From: Lepas anatifera
Lineage: Eukaryota > Arthropoda > Thecostraca > Lepadidae
Assembly: GCA_034440635.1 (NCBI GenBank)
Contig: JAOTON010000458.1
Location: 26,880-90,879, forward strand
DNA length: 64,000 bases
Direction: 5' to 3'
Part shown: piece after piece, positions 11,584 through 21,122 of the stretch
Position numbering within the stretch: the first letter of the stretch is position 1
How the letters are laid out: each line of letters opens with the position of its first letter
The notes under the pieces: generated by a model
Database searches by the model: none
What the model was told of the DNA's origin: nothing
The model's input: the letters and a program-made list of their open reading frames with translations, nothing else
Made by a program: the position numbers and the translations under genes

Positions 11584-11589
11584 TTTATA
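11584..11589 (-). promoter_or_regulatory. TATAAA word upstream of the candidate exon
   Basis: GCGTATAAAG on the minus strand, followed by about 130 bp of GC-rich sequence leading to the candidate exon at 11359-11446. A possible core promoter; the evidence is positional only. Confidence 0.2.
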
Positions 11590-11825
11590 CGCTGTTTTAG
11601 TGGAATCCAAATCATCCAAGGTACCTAGCCAAGAGGAAGGAAATTTATTCCTCCTGTCCGTGCCTGAGAGAACCATGTCAAGGAGTGAGTAATAGAAAAT
11701 AACCAGTGGCGTCACCGCATATTCCTTTTACTGGGGGAAGGGACGGACTCGGATTTGCCATTACCGGGAAAGGCGTGGCATACATTTCTTTCAGTTGACC
11801 AGCTTGAAAACTTTTGACCAAAAAT

Positions 11826-12005
11826 TTGTTTTAGGTCATGTCAGGTCAGCGAGTTATAACGTCATTGTTAAACACAAATAAGGCGTTTCTTATAAAACGA
11901 GGTAGACTCAGACCCAGGGTGTTAATCGACTTCTATAAGAGTTTTGTAAGTTTCTTAAAATCATTCAAAAGCTTCCACCATTACAACACTCTGCCTCAAA
12001 TAATT
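11826..12005 (+). repeat. Diverged fragment related to the inverted-repeat arms
   Basis: GTCAGGTCAGCGAGTTATAACGTCATT...GGGTGTTAATCGACTTCTATAAGAG resembles 17275-17400 of the arm (GAGTTATGACGTCATTT...GGGTGTATATCGGTTTCTAGAAGAG). It is an older, diverged relative outside the element. Confidence 0.5.
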
Positions 12006-12414
12006 TCTTCTCGGCGAGGGTACGTATGTCTGGTTTTGCCAGCTTGCTGTCCATGACTTGGCGATCTCCTGTGCTTGATAGACGTTCTGTGTTGGGGGAG
12101 AAACACTCTGAAACAGAATCATTGAAAATTATCGAGAGTAACTCAGGTAAGCGATATTTCGATTATCAATGTCAAAGTTTTTACACGAGCAATTCGGAGC
12201 CACGGGCAGCTGAGGTTCACGGAAATGCTTATGCCGCCTTTAGTGTGAAAACAGGTCAAAGTCCCAGGAGTTGGTGAAACTTTGGTACCTTGGTCGAATA
12301 CAGGAATTTAGTGCAGTTAGGGGTATTTTAGCCGAAAATCTTTAACACGTCCATGATTTCTCTGAAAAACATACAATGAGTTCAATATTTGGATTTTTAA
12401 AATGTTCCTCTAGG
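12006..12414. other. Unannotated stretch
   Basis: No gene or repeat is recognised before the left arm of the inverted-repeat element. Confidence 0.4.
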
Positions 12415-12538
12415 TAGAGAGGGATGATAATATGTCAAATTCGGAATTTCCAACAAAGCATTTGGAAAAGCATTTAGTGGACAATTGTAGACCACTTGAC
12501 ACTTAAGACCGATTTATTCCTTCCAAAAAAAACCCTAC
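12415..12538 (+). repeat. Outer part of left inverted-repeat arm
   Basis: Reverse complement of the segment ending at 20018, including the words GATGATAATATGTCAAATTC and CACTTGACACTTAAG. It ends at the CCTAC duplicated by the retrotransposon insertion. Confidence 0.8.
12534..12538. repeat. Target-site duplication CCTAC, left copy
   Basis: CCTAC directly precedes the LTR at 12539 and is repeated at 17089-17093 directly after the other LTR. The right arm carries the empty-site counterpart near 19895-19905 (GCTTAGTAGG), supporting a real insertion. Confidence 0.9.
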
Positions 12539-12816
12539 TGATAAGTTCTGATTCTGTATTCCAATTAAGCATCAGTCAGGCACGCACTTGACTCAGAATA
12601 ATCCGACGGGACACCTACATCCGCGCTCGCTCCCTGCTCCAGTCCGAGTGGTCGGCCGGTGCCACCGCGCCCCGGCCGGGTCACCAGGTGACGTCACGCC
12701 ACCGCCGCGGGGCCCGGCACAGTCTAACACTCGGGCGCACGCCCGGCACAGCCTAACACTCGGGCGCACGGCAATATTCCTCACCGCGGCACAGCGAGTC
12801 AGACTAAGTCACCACA
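12539..12816 (-). repeat. 3' LTR of the Gypsy element
   Basis: A 278-bp LTR (TG...CA) with the same sequence as 16811-17088. It contains a TGACGTCA CRE-type palindrome at 12689-12696, an AP-1-like TGACTCA at 12589-12595, and a 29-bp internal tandem duplication at about 12713-12770. The integrase frame ends inside it at 12804. Confidence 0.95.
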
Positions 12817-14742
12817 TCCCTCCACACCAGGACTTCAGCATCACCACTCGTCGCCGCGCCCGCCTGATAGCGCACCACTGGCCGCGTCACGCGTGCAGAG
12901 CGGCGCAGGACGGGTGTCGCCGTGTCAGCTGTCTGACCCGGCGCCGGTGCGCGCTCCGATACGTCGGAGAGCTGAGGTGAGGCGGCGTTGTCAGCTGGCG
13001 CGCGAGAAGGTGAGGCAGAGGTGGTAGTTGTGCCGGTTGGAGGAGTCTGGTGCGGCGGTGACAGGCGCTGCTCCGGAGGTTGCAGGGGTGAGCGGCCTGT
13101 CGACACATTTTCCGCACGTCTCAGTCTAATGTGATCATAGTGCCTCCGGAACAACCGACCGTCCTCCATTCGGATCACACACGATGAACCATCCGTGGAT
13201 ACAATTGTACCAGGAATCCACTTAGGACCATTTGTTGTCTGTGGAAGCAAGAACATGTAAACAGAGCTCCCTATCTGGAAACTGCGGTTTTGAGAGGCTT
13301 GATCATGCCGCGCCTTCTGCTGGCGCTGGTATTTTTCAATGGACTCCCGCTGGTCACTCTGCCGAAGCCTGTCAAATGGAGTCTGCATTCGGCGGCCTGT
13401 TAGCATTTCTGCGGGGGAGACGCCTGTAACACTGTGAGGCATACTCCGATAGCGGAATAGGAACCGGGCCAATTTGGTGGTCAAAGTTCCACTATTCTGC
13501 CGCTTCAGCCCCTGTTTCAAGGTCTGCACTGCACGTTCCACCAAACCGTTTGAATGTGCTGAATACGGGGGTGATGTTACGTGAGAAACTCCATTATGCT
13601 GACAAAAGGTCTTGAACTCGGCCGAGACGAAACACAAAGCATTGTCAGTAACAATGGTTGACGGCAGTCCATGGCAAGCAAAAGACTCTCGCATCTTTTC
13701 GATGGTGATGGAAGAAGAGGTTGATTTTGTCACATGTACATCCATCCACTTACTATGAGCGTCGATGAGAACTAACAGCATGCGGCCATCTACGGGTCCG
13801 CAGAAGTCGGCGTGTAGCCGACGCCAGGGCTGCTGTGGCCACTCCCATGGATGCAGCGGTGCAGGGGGTGACGCGTTCTTCCACTGCTGGCAGCTGCGGC
13901 AGTTTTCTGCTACTTTCTCCACGTCTCGGTCCAGTCCAGGCCACCAGAAGTAGGCCCTGCTGAAAGTCTTCATTCTCGACACACCAAAGTGACCTTCATG
14001 TAAATTCGATAAGATGCGGGTGCGCCCCTTCGGAGGGACCACCACGCGGCAACCCCACAGCAAGCAATCATTATCCACACTGAGCTCACCTTGCTTGTTC
14101 TTGTAAGGTCCCAGTTCAACATCCTCTGGAACAACGTCAGGCCAGCCATGGCGAGTGTACTCCACAACTCGAGACAGCACCGGATCTGCTCGCGTCCAGG
14201 CTCGGATCTCCTTCTGCGACACAGGTCCTGAATCGAGAAATTCCATCAGCTTCACAGTCTCCGCTGGAAGTGGTACCTGTCGACACACATCTGGGAGCGG
14301 CAACCGACTGAGCGCGTCGCAGTGAGTCTGCATCTTGGCTGGGGAGTACACGAGCTTGTAGTTATATGCGGCCAGCATCAGAGCCCAGCGCTGCACGCGA
14401 GCAGAAGCCATCAGAGGCAGCGGTTTTTCCTCTCCCAGCATCCCCAACAGGGGTTTATGATCCGTTCTTATGGTGAAGGGCCGTGCACAAAGGAAATAGT
14501 GAAACTTCTTCACTCCTGCGACTACTGCAAGTCCTTCTCGGTCTGTCTGCGCGTATCTTTGTTCGGTATCCGAAAATGTCCTCGAATAAAAAGCCACAGG
14601 CCTCTCTTGCCCACGCTGATCCAATTGAGATAATACACAGCCTAATCCATAAGGGCTGGCATCACACGCTAGTATTGTCCTGCGATCAGGATAGAAGTGT
14701 GCTAGGCAGGGGGGACTCAGAATCAAGTCCTTAGCTTTTTTT
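12804..14742 (-). CDS. Gypsy pol: RNase H and integrase part
   Basis: The open frame extends upstream to 14954, but only the part after the seven-T run (plus strand 14736-14742) is in the authentic frame. Residue numbers below refer to the 716-codon frame. RNase H shows ACDAS (D98), TDREGLA (E140) and TDHKPL (D165). Integrase has a zinc finger of the H-x2-H ... C-x2-C type (H319, H322, C352, C355), then the catalytic triad D383, D437, E473 with exact DD35E spacing, then a C-terminal GPKW-containing region. A Pro/Ser/Thr-rich tail ends at a stop inside the 3' LTR. RNase H removes template RNA and integrase inserts the cDNA. All catalytic residues are present, so the only visible fault is the upstream frameshift. 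Confidence 0.9.
12817..12826 (-). other. Polypurine tract
   Basis: On the minus strand TGTGGAGGGA lies directly upstream of the 3' LTR. This is the expected position and composition for priming plus-strand cDNA synthesis. Confidence 0.7.
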
Positions 14743-15513
14743 GAAGGCATCGACTTGGTCGGGACCCCATATCCACTTGACTTCTTTACGCAAGAGCTGG
14801 TATAGTGGTGCCAATATGGACGAAATTCCCCGCAGGAACTTACTGTAGTAATTGAGAAGGCCAAGCCAGGCCCGGAGCTCCGTGAGGTTCTTTGGTGCAG
14901 GCGCCTCCACGATGGCCCGCTGCTTGTCCGCTGTCGGCTGCACGCCCTCCCCACTGATCTTGTAGCCCAGGTAAATTACCTGCTTCACCCGGAAACTGCA
15001 CTTGCTCTTGTTGAGACGAAGTCCCGCGTTCTGCATCCTGAGAAGAGCCTCTCTAAGAGCCACATCATGCGTGTGAACATCAGACCCACCAACCAAAACA
15101 TCATCTAGAAATACGGCCGTGTTGGGGACTCCCGCCAGTAAGTTCGTCATGATCCTCTGAAATATCCCTGGAGCTGAATGAATCCCGTAAGCCAAACGAA
15201 CCATCGCATATAAACCCTTCGTCGTATTCACACAGGCTAGTTCTTGCGACTCGCGGGAGAGCTCTACTTGGTTATATGCCTGCCGTAGGTCCAGTTTGCT
15301 AAAAACAGCACATCCTGTCAACTTAGTCAACAGCTCTTCAATCTTAAGCAAAGGATACTGCTCCAAAACAGTTGCCTTACTTACTGTGAGTCTGAAGTCC
15401 CCACATAGCCGGATTTCATTTCCATTTGCCTTAGGAACTGCCACTATGGGGGCTGCCCACTGGCTGTTACTCACTGGTCTGATGATGCCAGCGTCCTCCA
15501 ATCGGGTGAGCAT
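14731..15513 (-). CDS. Gypsy pol: reverse transcriptase part
   Basis: A 260-codon frame covering the RT palm and fingers. SKLDLRQAY carries the first catalytic Asp (residue 75), and the active-site box is FLDD (residues 135-138), a variant of the usual Y(V/L/I)DD. The thumb segment LRAWLGLLNYYSKFLRGIS follows. The N-terminal fingers start abruptly, with the ATG at 15513 lying inside the end of the protease frame (46-base overlap). This is one reading frame away from gag-protease. The frame ends at 14731 because a seven-A run holds one base too many for continuation into RNase H. Function would be copying element RNA into cDNA; the break suggests no complete Pol protein is made from this copy. 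Confidence 0.85.
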   Translation of the reverse strand: MLTRLEDAGIIRPVSNSQWAAPIVAVPKANGNEIRLCGDFRLTVSKATVLEQYPLLKIEELLTKLTGCAVFSKLDLRQAYNQVELSRESQELACVNTTKGLYAMVRLAYGIHSAPGIFQRIMTNLLAGVPNTAVFLDDVLVGGSDVHTHDVALREALLRMQNAGLRLNKSKCSFRVKQVIYLGYKISGEGVQPTADKQRAIVEAPAPKNLTELRAWLGLLNYYSKFLRGISSILAPLYQLLRKEVKWIWGPDQVDAFKKS

Positions 15514-16780
15514 CTAGGCGTATGTGCTGCAGCCAGTTCCTTCCGAACATACTCGGACCAGAACCACGCACGACCATCAGAGGAAGTCGGACGGCCTCGC
15601 CTCCCTCCACGCTGACGTCAACTTCAGCCACTCCACGGAGGCTGATCACCTCCCCAGTGTAGGTCCGGAACTTCTGCGGACTAGGCTGAATACAGAGACT
15701 GCGATCAGGCCATATGTGGTTAACAACGTCCTCGCTCACCAAAGAAGCACTGGCTCCAGTATCCAGCTCCATTCGAAAGAATTTCCCGTTTAACTTCACC
15801 CCAACCATGATTGGTGGGTTCCGAGCTCCCGGCTTTTCATGAAACGAATACAGATTGTAGACAGGGTCATTTTCTGCCTCGGCAACATCTTCTGCGTTAC
15901 GTTCAGCATCCTCCAAAAATGTAGCATCTTCGCCAACCATGAGTGAAGCTACGTTATCTCCCATCGAATTTACCGTTCCAGCCTTGTGAGCTGCGCGGGT
16001 ATGGCCTAGTTCTTCACACTCAAAACACCGCCTCCTTTTGAACGGACAGTGACGGTCTAGATGCAAGCCACTGAGACATCTCCAGCATCTGTACTTGGAG
16101 CTTTTGTCCCCACCAGACCAGCGAGACTTACTTGGAATTCGACGCTGCCCGTCAGACGATACCTCGCCGGATCTCTGCCGCGGCCTCTGCAGACGGCTAT
16201 CGTCGATTCGGAGCGCTGCTCCCGTTGTCTGCTCTCCCCTCGACTCGGCGGTGCCTTTCTTCAGCTCCTGAACGTTGCGCCCGGCTGCCTCCAGTGCCTG
16301 AGCGATCTCCACCGCCCTCTCCAAAGTCAGCTTAGATTCTGACAACAGCCGTGTCTGAATGACGTCAGAGGAAATGCCACAGATCAGACGGTCACGAATC
16401 ATGTCTGACAAAAACGATCCAAAATTGCAGTGTTCTGACAGTTTCCGCAACTGACCAATGTACTCTTGGACAGACTGATATTCTGACCGACAGCAAGAGA
16501 AACATCGGAATCTTGCAACTGTCTCGGACGGTTTGGGTTCAAAGAGAGTCTGCAGTTTCAGTGTCAACTCCTCGATAGCAAAATCTGACGGCTTGTGGGG
16601 CGAAACCAGTGCCCTTAGCTTACTGTACGTGGCCTCACCAATAACACTCAGAAACGTTGCCCGACGGATATTCGGGTCGGTAATTGAGTCAGCAATAAAG
16701 GCCTGCTCTAGCCGCTCGCAATACTCATCCCAAGATCTCGAAGGGTCGAACGGGCCGATATAGCTCCCAATCTTGGCCAT
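15467..16780 (-). CDS. Gypsy Gag with aspartic protease
   Basis: I chose the ATG at 16780; the frame is open further to the LTR border, but only through the primer-binding site. The protein has a capsid-like helical region (about residues 1-170), a basic linker, two zinc knuckles (C232-x2-C-x4-H-x4-C and C252-x2-C-x4-H-x4-H, the second with H for the last C), an acidic linker, then an aspartic protease with LDTGASASL (catalytic D340) and a late FGRNWL box near the end. It terminates in out-of-frame RT sequence just after the protease. Gag would package element RNA and the protease would cut the polyprotein. The variant second knuckle and the abrupt protease-RT join are the odd points. Confidence 0.9.
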   Translation of the reverse strand: MAKIGSYIGPFDPSRSWDEYCERLEQAFIADSITDPNIRRATFLSVIGEATYSKLRALVSPHKPSDFAIEELTLKLQTLFEPKPSETVARFRCFSCCRSEYQSVQEYIGQLRKLSEHCNFGSFLSDMIRDRLICGISSDVIQTRLLSESKLTLERAVEIAQALEAAGRNVQELKKGTAESRGEQTTGAALRIDDSRLQRPRQRSGEVSSDGQRRIPSKSRWSGGDKSSKYRCWRCLSGLHLDRHCPFKRRRCFECEELGHTRAAHKAGTVNSMGDNVASLMVGEDATFLEDAERNAEDVAEAENDPVYNLYSFHEKPGARNPPIMVGVKLNGKFFRMELDTGASASLVSEDVVNHIWPDRSLCIQPSPQKFRTYTGEVISLRGVAEVDVSVEGGEAVRLPLMVVRGSGPSMFGRNWLQHIRLDAHPIGGRWHHQTSE

Positions 16781-16790
16781 CTTCAGTCTT

Positions 16791-16809
16791 GTTCGCTCTC
16801 TGGTCGCCA
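16791..16809 (-). other. Primer-binding site
   Basis: On the minus strand TGGCGACCAGAGAGCGAA starts one base after the 5' LTR. TGGCGACC could pair with the 3' end of an arginine-type tRNA, but the downstream bases do not match any tRNA I can recall with confidence, so the primer is unassigned. Confidence 0.6.
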
Positions 16810-16810
16810 C

Positions 16811-17088
16811 TGATAAGTTCTGATTCTGTATTCCAATTAAGCATCAGTCAGGCACGCACTTGACTCAGAATAATCCGACGGGACACCTACATCCGCGCTC
16901 GCTCCCTGCTCCAGTCCGAGTGGTCGGCCGGTGCCACCGCGCCCCGGCCGGGTCACCAGGTGACGTCACGCCACCGCCGCGGGGCCCGGCACAGTCTAAC
17001 ACTCGGGCGCACGCCCGGCACAGCCTAACACTCGGGCGCACGGCAATATTCCTCACCGCGGCACAGCGAGTCAGACTAAGTCACCACA
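16811..17088 (-). repeat. 5' LTR of the Gypsy element
   Basis: The 278-bp partner of 12539-12816, with no differences that I can see. Transcription would start within it and run towards lower coordinates. It carries the same TGACGTCA and TGACTCA sites. Confidence 0.95.
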
Positions 17089-17093
17089 CCTAC
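17089..17093. repeat. Target-site duplication CCTAC, right copy
   Basis: Directly follows the 5' LTR of the minus-strand element and matches 12534-12538. Confidence 0.9.
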
Positions 17094-18115
17094 TAAGCAA
17101 GAATTACAAAAACACTGTTTTCGCAGTATAATCCTTCACCGCCTGGTGAGACCGACTGAGGTTCCCCTCTGTTTTTCGCAAATAAGTTCAAACGTATCTA
17201 AATAAGAGGTGCGTCGCCTTTCACACTCTTAGAAGAATCAATTCGAGGGATTCTGGCAAAAATTTGATACCAGGTCAGGTCAGGTCATTGAGTTATGACG
17301 TCATTTAAAAACCAACGTAAGGGAGTTTTCTTCTTCCACGAGGAGGGTGACAAAACTAGGGTGTATATCGGTTTCTAGAAGAGCTATGACAGTTTTCTAG
17401 CCATCATTGGAAAGTTCTTTGAAATATAAATCGGCATGCTGCCAATTTTCTAGGTCAGGTCAACAGCAAGGTCACCAGAGGTCATCAAATGTCACAGTTT
17501 TCAAGTTTGCATTCTCCACATTTTGAGTATGACAGGATAGAGCCATACATTTTTTATTATAGTTAGGATCATAGTCATGATTTGAATTATTTGGAAGAAA
17601 ACATTTAAAGGTCTTTACTTAACCTTGACCCTAGGTTATCGTCAGGTCAGGATTACCATGTGACCTTGCAAAGGCCATGCCGCGTATCGTTTGAATCCTG
17701 GGACCAAGACAAACCTATTGCTGCTGGCGATGGAGCAAAATGTCTATACCTGGACAACCTGCCAATAGAACGACAGTGCGGGGGGGTGGATTTAATGCTC
17801 AGGAAGCTGCAGGGGAAGCAGTTGGCCGCTCGATGATCCTTGCAAGAGCAGGGGAGCTGCGGGAGGGCAAAGTATCCGAGTTTAGGTATTTTAAGGACTA
17901 TGTGCAATGAAAGAAGCAAGTGAAACTGAAATGCCAGGAGCAGAGCAAAGCGAAGCCCGCCATGAGTGCCAAAGGCGGCAGCTGGTCGCCCAGACAAAGG
18001 GAGACGAAGTAACTTGACATGCTGAACATACTGAAGGCGGGTGGTGGACCCTTCATGGACGCAGGTCAGGTGAAGGAGTACGTAGACTAGCCGGATCTGA
18101 AGGAGAAGGAGAAGC
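17094..18115 (+). repeat. Inner part of left inverted-repeat arm
   Basis: Reverse complement of 18889 to about 19900. On the plus strand it carries the same decayed coding-like segment as the right arm, but with a TAG at 18088-18090 where the right arm has CAG, and other frame breaks. It also contains AGGTCA clusters near 17270-17285 and 17450-17490. Confidence 0.85.
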
Positions 18116-18888
18116 TACAAAATGCACTGCGCTACGCACTGCACTGTGCAGTGCGGATGTAAACGTCCAAAAATAGTATTGACTCATATTCAGTCTGAGT
18201 TTTATCACCTCTCCCCTGAAATGTTATTCGAGACCAGGCTCGTAAGTCTCAGATGGCGTACAGCCACTTGTTCCTACCGGCGCGACGCACCATGATGACG
18301 ATCGTCAGTGTGGTAAATCAAGCAAGTTGACGATGGTACCGTATTTATTGGGACAATAAAAGGAAGAGGTGCAGCTCCTACACTGGCAACATGAAATACC
18401 TGAGCTCAGGTCGCCCACGATTCATGCTTTTGGTTCTTATTTTAGCGAAATCAGGCGATGTTTTCAGTTTTCTTTCATGTGCTGCGGGCGATGTTTGAAA
18501 CCCGAGGTCTAGAGAAGAGCTACCCCCAGGGAAGTTTAATCCTCCACCTACTCATCGTGGCTGAGAGTTTAATTTCCCACAGGTCCTCATGAATAATGTT
18601 TTTCCTTTCTACATTATGTGGACACTTTTCCTCCCATCAATGCAAACGGGAAAATCGTGCTAAGGTCCTTAGCTCCGGGGAGAGGAATTAGAAAAGCTGT
18701 ATTCGACAGTCGTGGGCTCGACCTTTTTTGCCCCGGGAAAGCCATCAGTGACTCGGCGAACTCCCTGGAGGTCTTTTCGCCCCTCCTATTGTTGGGAAGA
18801 GTGATCTGGATCCTAAAAAGTGGATCCACGCTGGGCAGGGTGGTGGAGCTCTCCCTCGCGAACTGTAGCTTCCTCTTCATCCTTTTTT
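18116..18888. other. Spacer of the inverted-repeat element
   Basis: About 770 bp between the two arms. It contains the 3' part of the Lys-rich open frame and, near 18120-18165, a small GCACTGC/GCAGTGC palindrome-rich patch. No transposase or polymerase motif is visible. Confidence 0.6.
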
Positions 18889-18985
18889 GCTTCTCCTTCT
18901 CCTTCAGGTCCGGCTGGTCTACGTACTCCTTCACCTGACCTGCGTCCATGAAGGGTCCACCACCCACCTTCAGTATGTTCAGCAT
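18614..18985 (-). pseudogene. Lys-rich open frame spanning right arm and spacer, product unknown
   Basis: A 123-codon minus-strand frame starting MLNILKVGGGPFMDAG, followed by a charged KEKEKQKRMKRK segment and a Pro/Ser-rich tail. The first third lies in the right arm and the rest in the spacer. In the left arm the homologous stretch (from 18019, plus strand) has an in-frame TAG at 18088 and diverges after 18115. Upstream in both arms the coding-like sequence continues in another frame, which suggests a longer ancestral frame with a frameshift. I do not recognise the family. It may be the remnant of a protein encoded by the parent transposon. Confidence 0.35.
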
Positions 18986-20018
18986 GTCAAGTTACTTCGT
19001 CTCCTTTGTCTGGGCGACCAGCTGCCGCCTTCGGCACCCATGGCGGGCTTCGCTTTGCTCTGCTCCTGGCATTCCAGTTTCACTTGCTTCTTCCATTGCA
19101 CCTAGTCCTTAAAATACCTAAACTCGGATACTTTGCCCTCCCGCAGCTCCCCTGCTCCTGCAAGGATCATCGAGCGGCCAACTGCTTCCCCTGCAGCTTC
19201 CTGAGCATGAAATCCACCCTCCCGCACTGTCGGTCTATTGGCAGGTTGTCCAGGTATAGACATTTTACTCCATCGCCAGCATCAATAGGTTTGTCTTGGT
19301 CCAAGGATTCAAACGATACGCGGCATGATCTTGTAAGGTCACATGTTAATCATGACCTGACGATAACCTAGGGTCAAGGTTAAGTAAAGACCTTTAAATG
19401 TTTTCTTCCAAAGAATTCAAATCATGACTATGATCCTAACTATAATAAAAATGTATGGCTCTATCCTGTCATTCTCAAAAGGTGGAGAATACAAACTCGA
19501 AAACTGTGACATTTGATGACCTCTGGTGACCTTGCTGTTGACCTGATCTAAAAAATGGAGGCATGCCGATTTATATTTCAAAGAACTTTCCAATGATGGC
19601 TAGAAAACTGTCATAGGTCTTCTAGAAACCGATATACACCCTAGTTTCGTCACCCTCCTCGTAGAAGAATAAATTTTCCCTACGTTGATTTTTAAATGAC
19701 GTCATAACTCAATGACCCGACCTGACCTGATATCAAATTTTTGCCAGAATCCCTCGAATTGATTCTTCTAAGAGTGTGGAAGGCGACGCGCCTCTTATTT
19801 AGATCATTTGAACTTATTTGCGAAAGACAGATGGGAACCCCAGTCGGTCTCACCAGGTGGTGAAGGATTATGCTGTGTTTTTGTAATTATTGCTTAGTAG
19901 GGCGTTTTTGGAAGGAATAAATCGGCCTTAAGTGTCAAGTGGTCTAAAATTGTCCAGTGAATGCTTTCCCAAATGCTTTGTTAGAAATTCCGAATTTGAC
20001 ATATTATCATCCCCTCTA
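18889..20018 (-). repeat. Right inverted-repeat arm
   Basis: An uninterrupted 1,130-bp arm, the reverse complement of 12415-12538 plus 17094-18115 with scattered substitutions. It preserves the empty target site of the Gypsy insertion and the better-preserved copy of the coding-like segment. Confidence 0.85.
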
Positions 20019-21118
20019 ATCTAGGGTAAAAATAAACCTCTGCCTGTAGATAACGACATGATCTGGCAACTACTACCATATTCATTGGGTTTCAAGGGCT
20101 TCAATTGGCTGATTACCCACCGTGACGTCAGCGCTGTCGTCACACCAACAGCTGACAACTGTGGCCGCCTGGCTGGGGTAGATTTGGGGTACATTTCAGT
20201 AAGGTTTTTAGCTTTTCTCTACGGAAATATTGAGTTTCAAGACAATATATATTGAGTACCGGGTATTCCGGCATGCTTTACAACTTGGCTATCTCAGTTA
20301 AAATCCCGTTATAAAGGTGCCATATTCCCTTTAATCAGGGGCGCCGCCACGGACTTTTCACAGGGGAGACGGAGCAAGGTTTTTGCTGACCGGTGGTGGC
20401 GAATTTTGAGCATATTCGGTACATGACAGCATTAATGACGCTGGGTCAATTTTTTTTTGGAGGGACGTCCCCCTGGTTAGCCAACAGGAGGGACGCATCC
20501 CCTCGTCCACGCCCCCCGCTTTCGGTGCCCATGCCTTTAATGCAGACAATTTTATCGCTAGAAATACTCCTGTTTAGTGAAGAGCGTCCTCAGAAAATGT
20601 TCGAGTTGTAATTGAAAGGTGCGGGCCAGAGAACCTCATAGATGGCGGGGAAGCCCTAGCGTATATAATCATGCCCCCCAAAGTAATCATGCCCCCCCCG
20701 GCGCCTTCTGTGTCGGGATCAGCTCTTGCGTCACGGGGCCATTGCCTTTTCTCCAGCCTCCTTGGCTGTAAGAATTGACATTGGTGGAGGCGTGTGAGAT
20801 TACGTAGATATGTTAGTACTTCTCCACAAGAAAAAAACGTAGAGGACTCGCTCTCGGATTCGAATCCTTTGCGTTTTTTTCTAGTGCAGAAGTCCTAACA
20901 TATCTAGGTAATCTCCTTGGTAGTCTCGGAAGACCTCTAAGTGACTGGCTGAGGACCCTCTGGACAAAAATATACACCATTTTAGTTACCTCCCACAGTA
21001 GCGAGCCTTCAGAGCAGGCTGGTCGTCTCTATTACATTACTACTCCGAGGGCCTATACTTCTTCTGCACAGAGACCTCTTCAAAAGACGGTAAATGTCAC
21101 TGTCCAAATCTATCAAAG
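20019..21118. other. Unannotated stretch
   Basis: No gene. CAGGGGCGCCGCCACGG near 20337 resembles a hAT-type end, but the partner end was not found. An imperfect inverted pair (TTACGTAGATATGTTAG...CTAACATATCTAGGTAA) at about 20800-20912 can form a stem of about 17 bp. Confidence 0.4.
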
Positions 21119-21122
21119 TTAA

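Larger units (their letters stand above)
12539..17088 (-). mobile_element. Ty3/Gypsy LTR retrotransposon, full length but defective
   Basis: A 4,550-bp element on the minus strand with 278-bp LTRs at both ends that look identical by eye, a 5-bp CCTAC duplication, a primer-binding site, gag with two zinc knuckles, an aspartic protease, RT, RNase H and integrase in Gypsy order, and a purine-rich tract before the 3' LTR. Identical LTRs imply recent insertion. Two lesions break pol: the linker between protease and RT is missing, with a frame change, and a seven-A run shifts frame between RT and RNase H. The protein character resembles the Mag/K02A2.6-like group, which is inference. No envelope frame is seen. 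Confidence 0.95.
12415..20018. mobile_element. Element with about 1.13-kb inverted-repeat arms, interrupted by a Gypsy element
   Basis: The sequence from 12415 is the reverse complement, with scattered differences, of the sequence ending at 20018. The left arm is 12415-12538 plus 17094-18115, split by the LTR retrotransposon. The right arm is 18889-20018. Removing the retrotransposon leaves an element of about 3.05 kb with a spacer at 18116-18888. Both arms contain AGGTCA clusters and parts of a decayed Lys-rich reading frame. The flanks read TCTAGG just left of the element and ATCTAGG just right, which may be a 6-bp duplication with one extra base. The superfamily cannot be named: there is no transposase and no diagnostic terminus. 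Confidence 0.65.

Noticed and set aside
12593..16763. Plus-strand open frames across the Gypsy element
   Set aside because: Antisense shadows of gag and pol and the GC-rich LTRs.
12415..20018. Polinton/Maverick element
   Set aside because: Long inverted repeats and a possible 6-bp duplication fit, but there is no polymerase B, integrase or capsid sequence in the spacer, and the ends are not clearly AG...CT.
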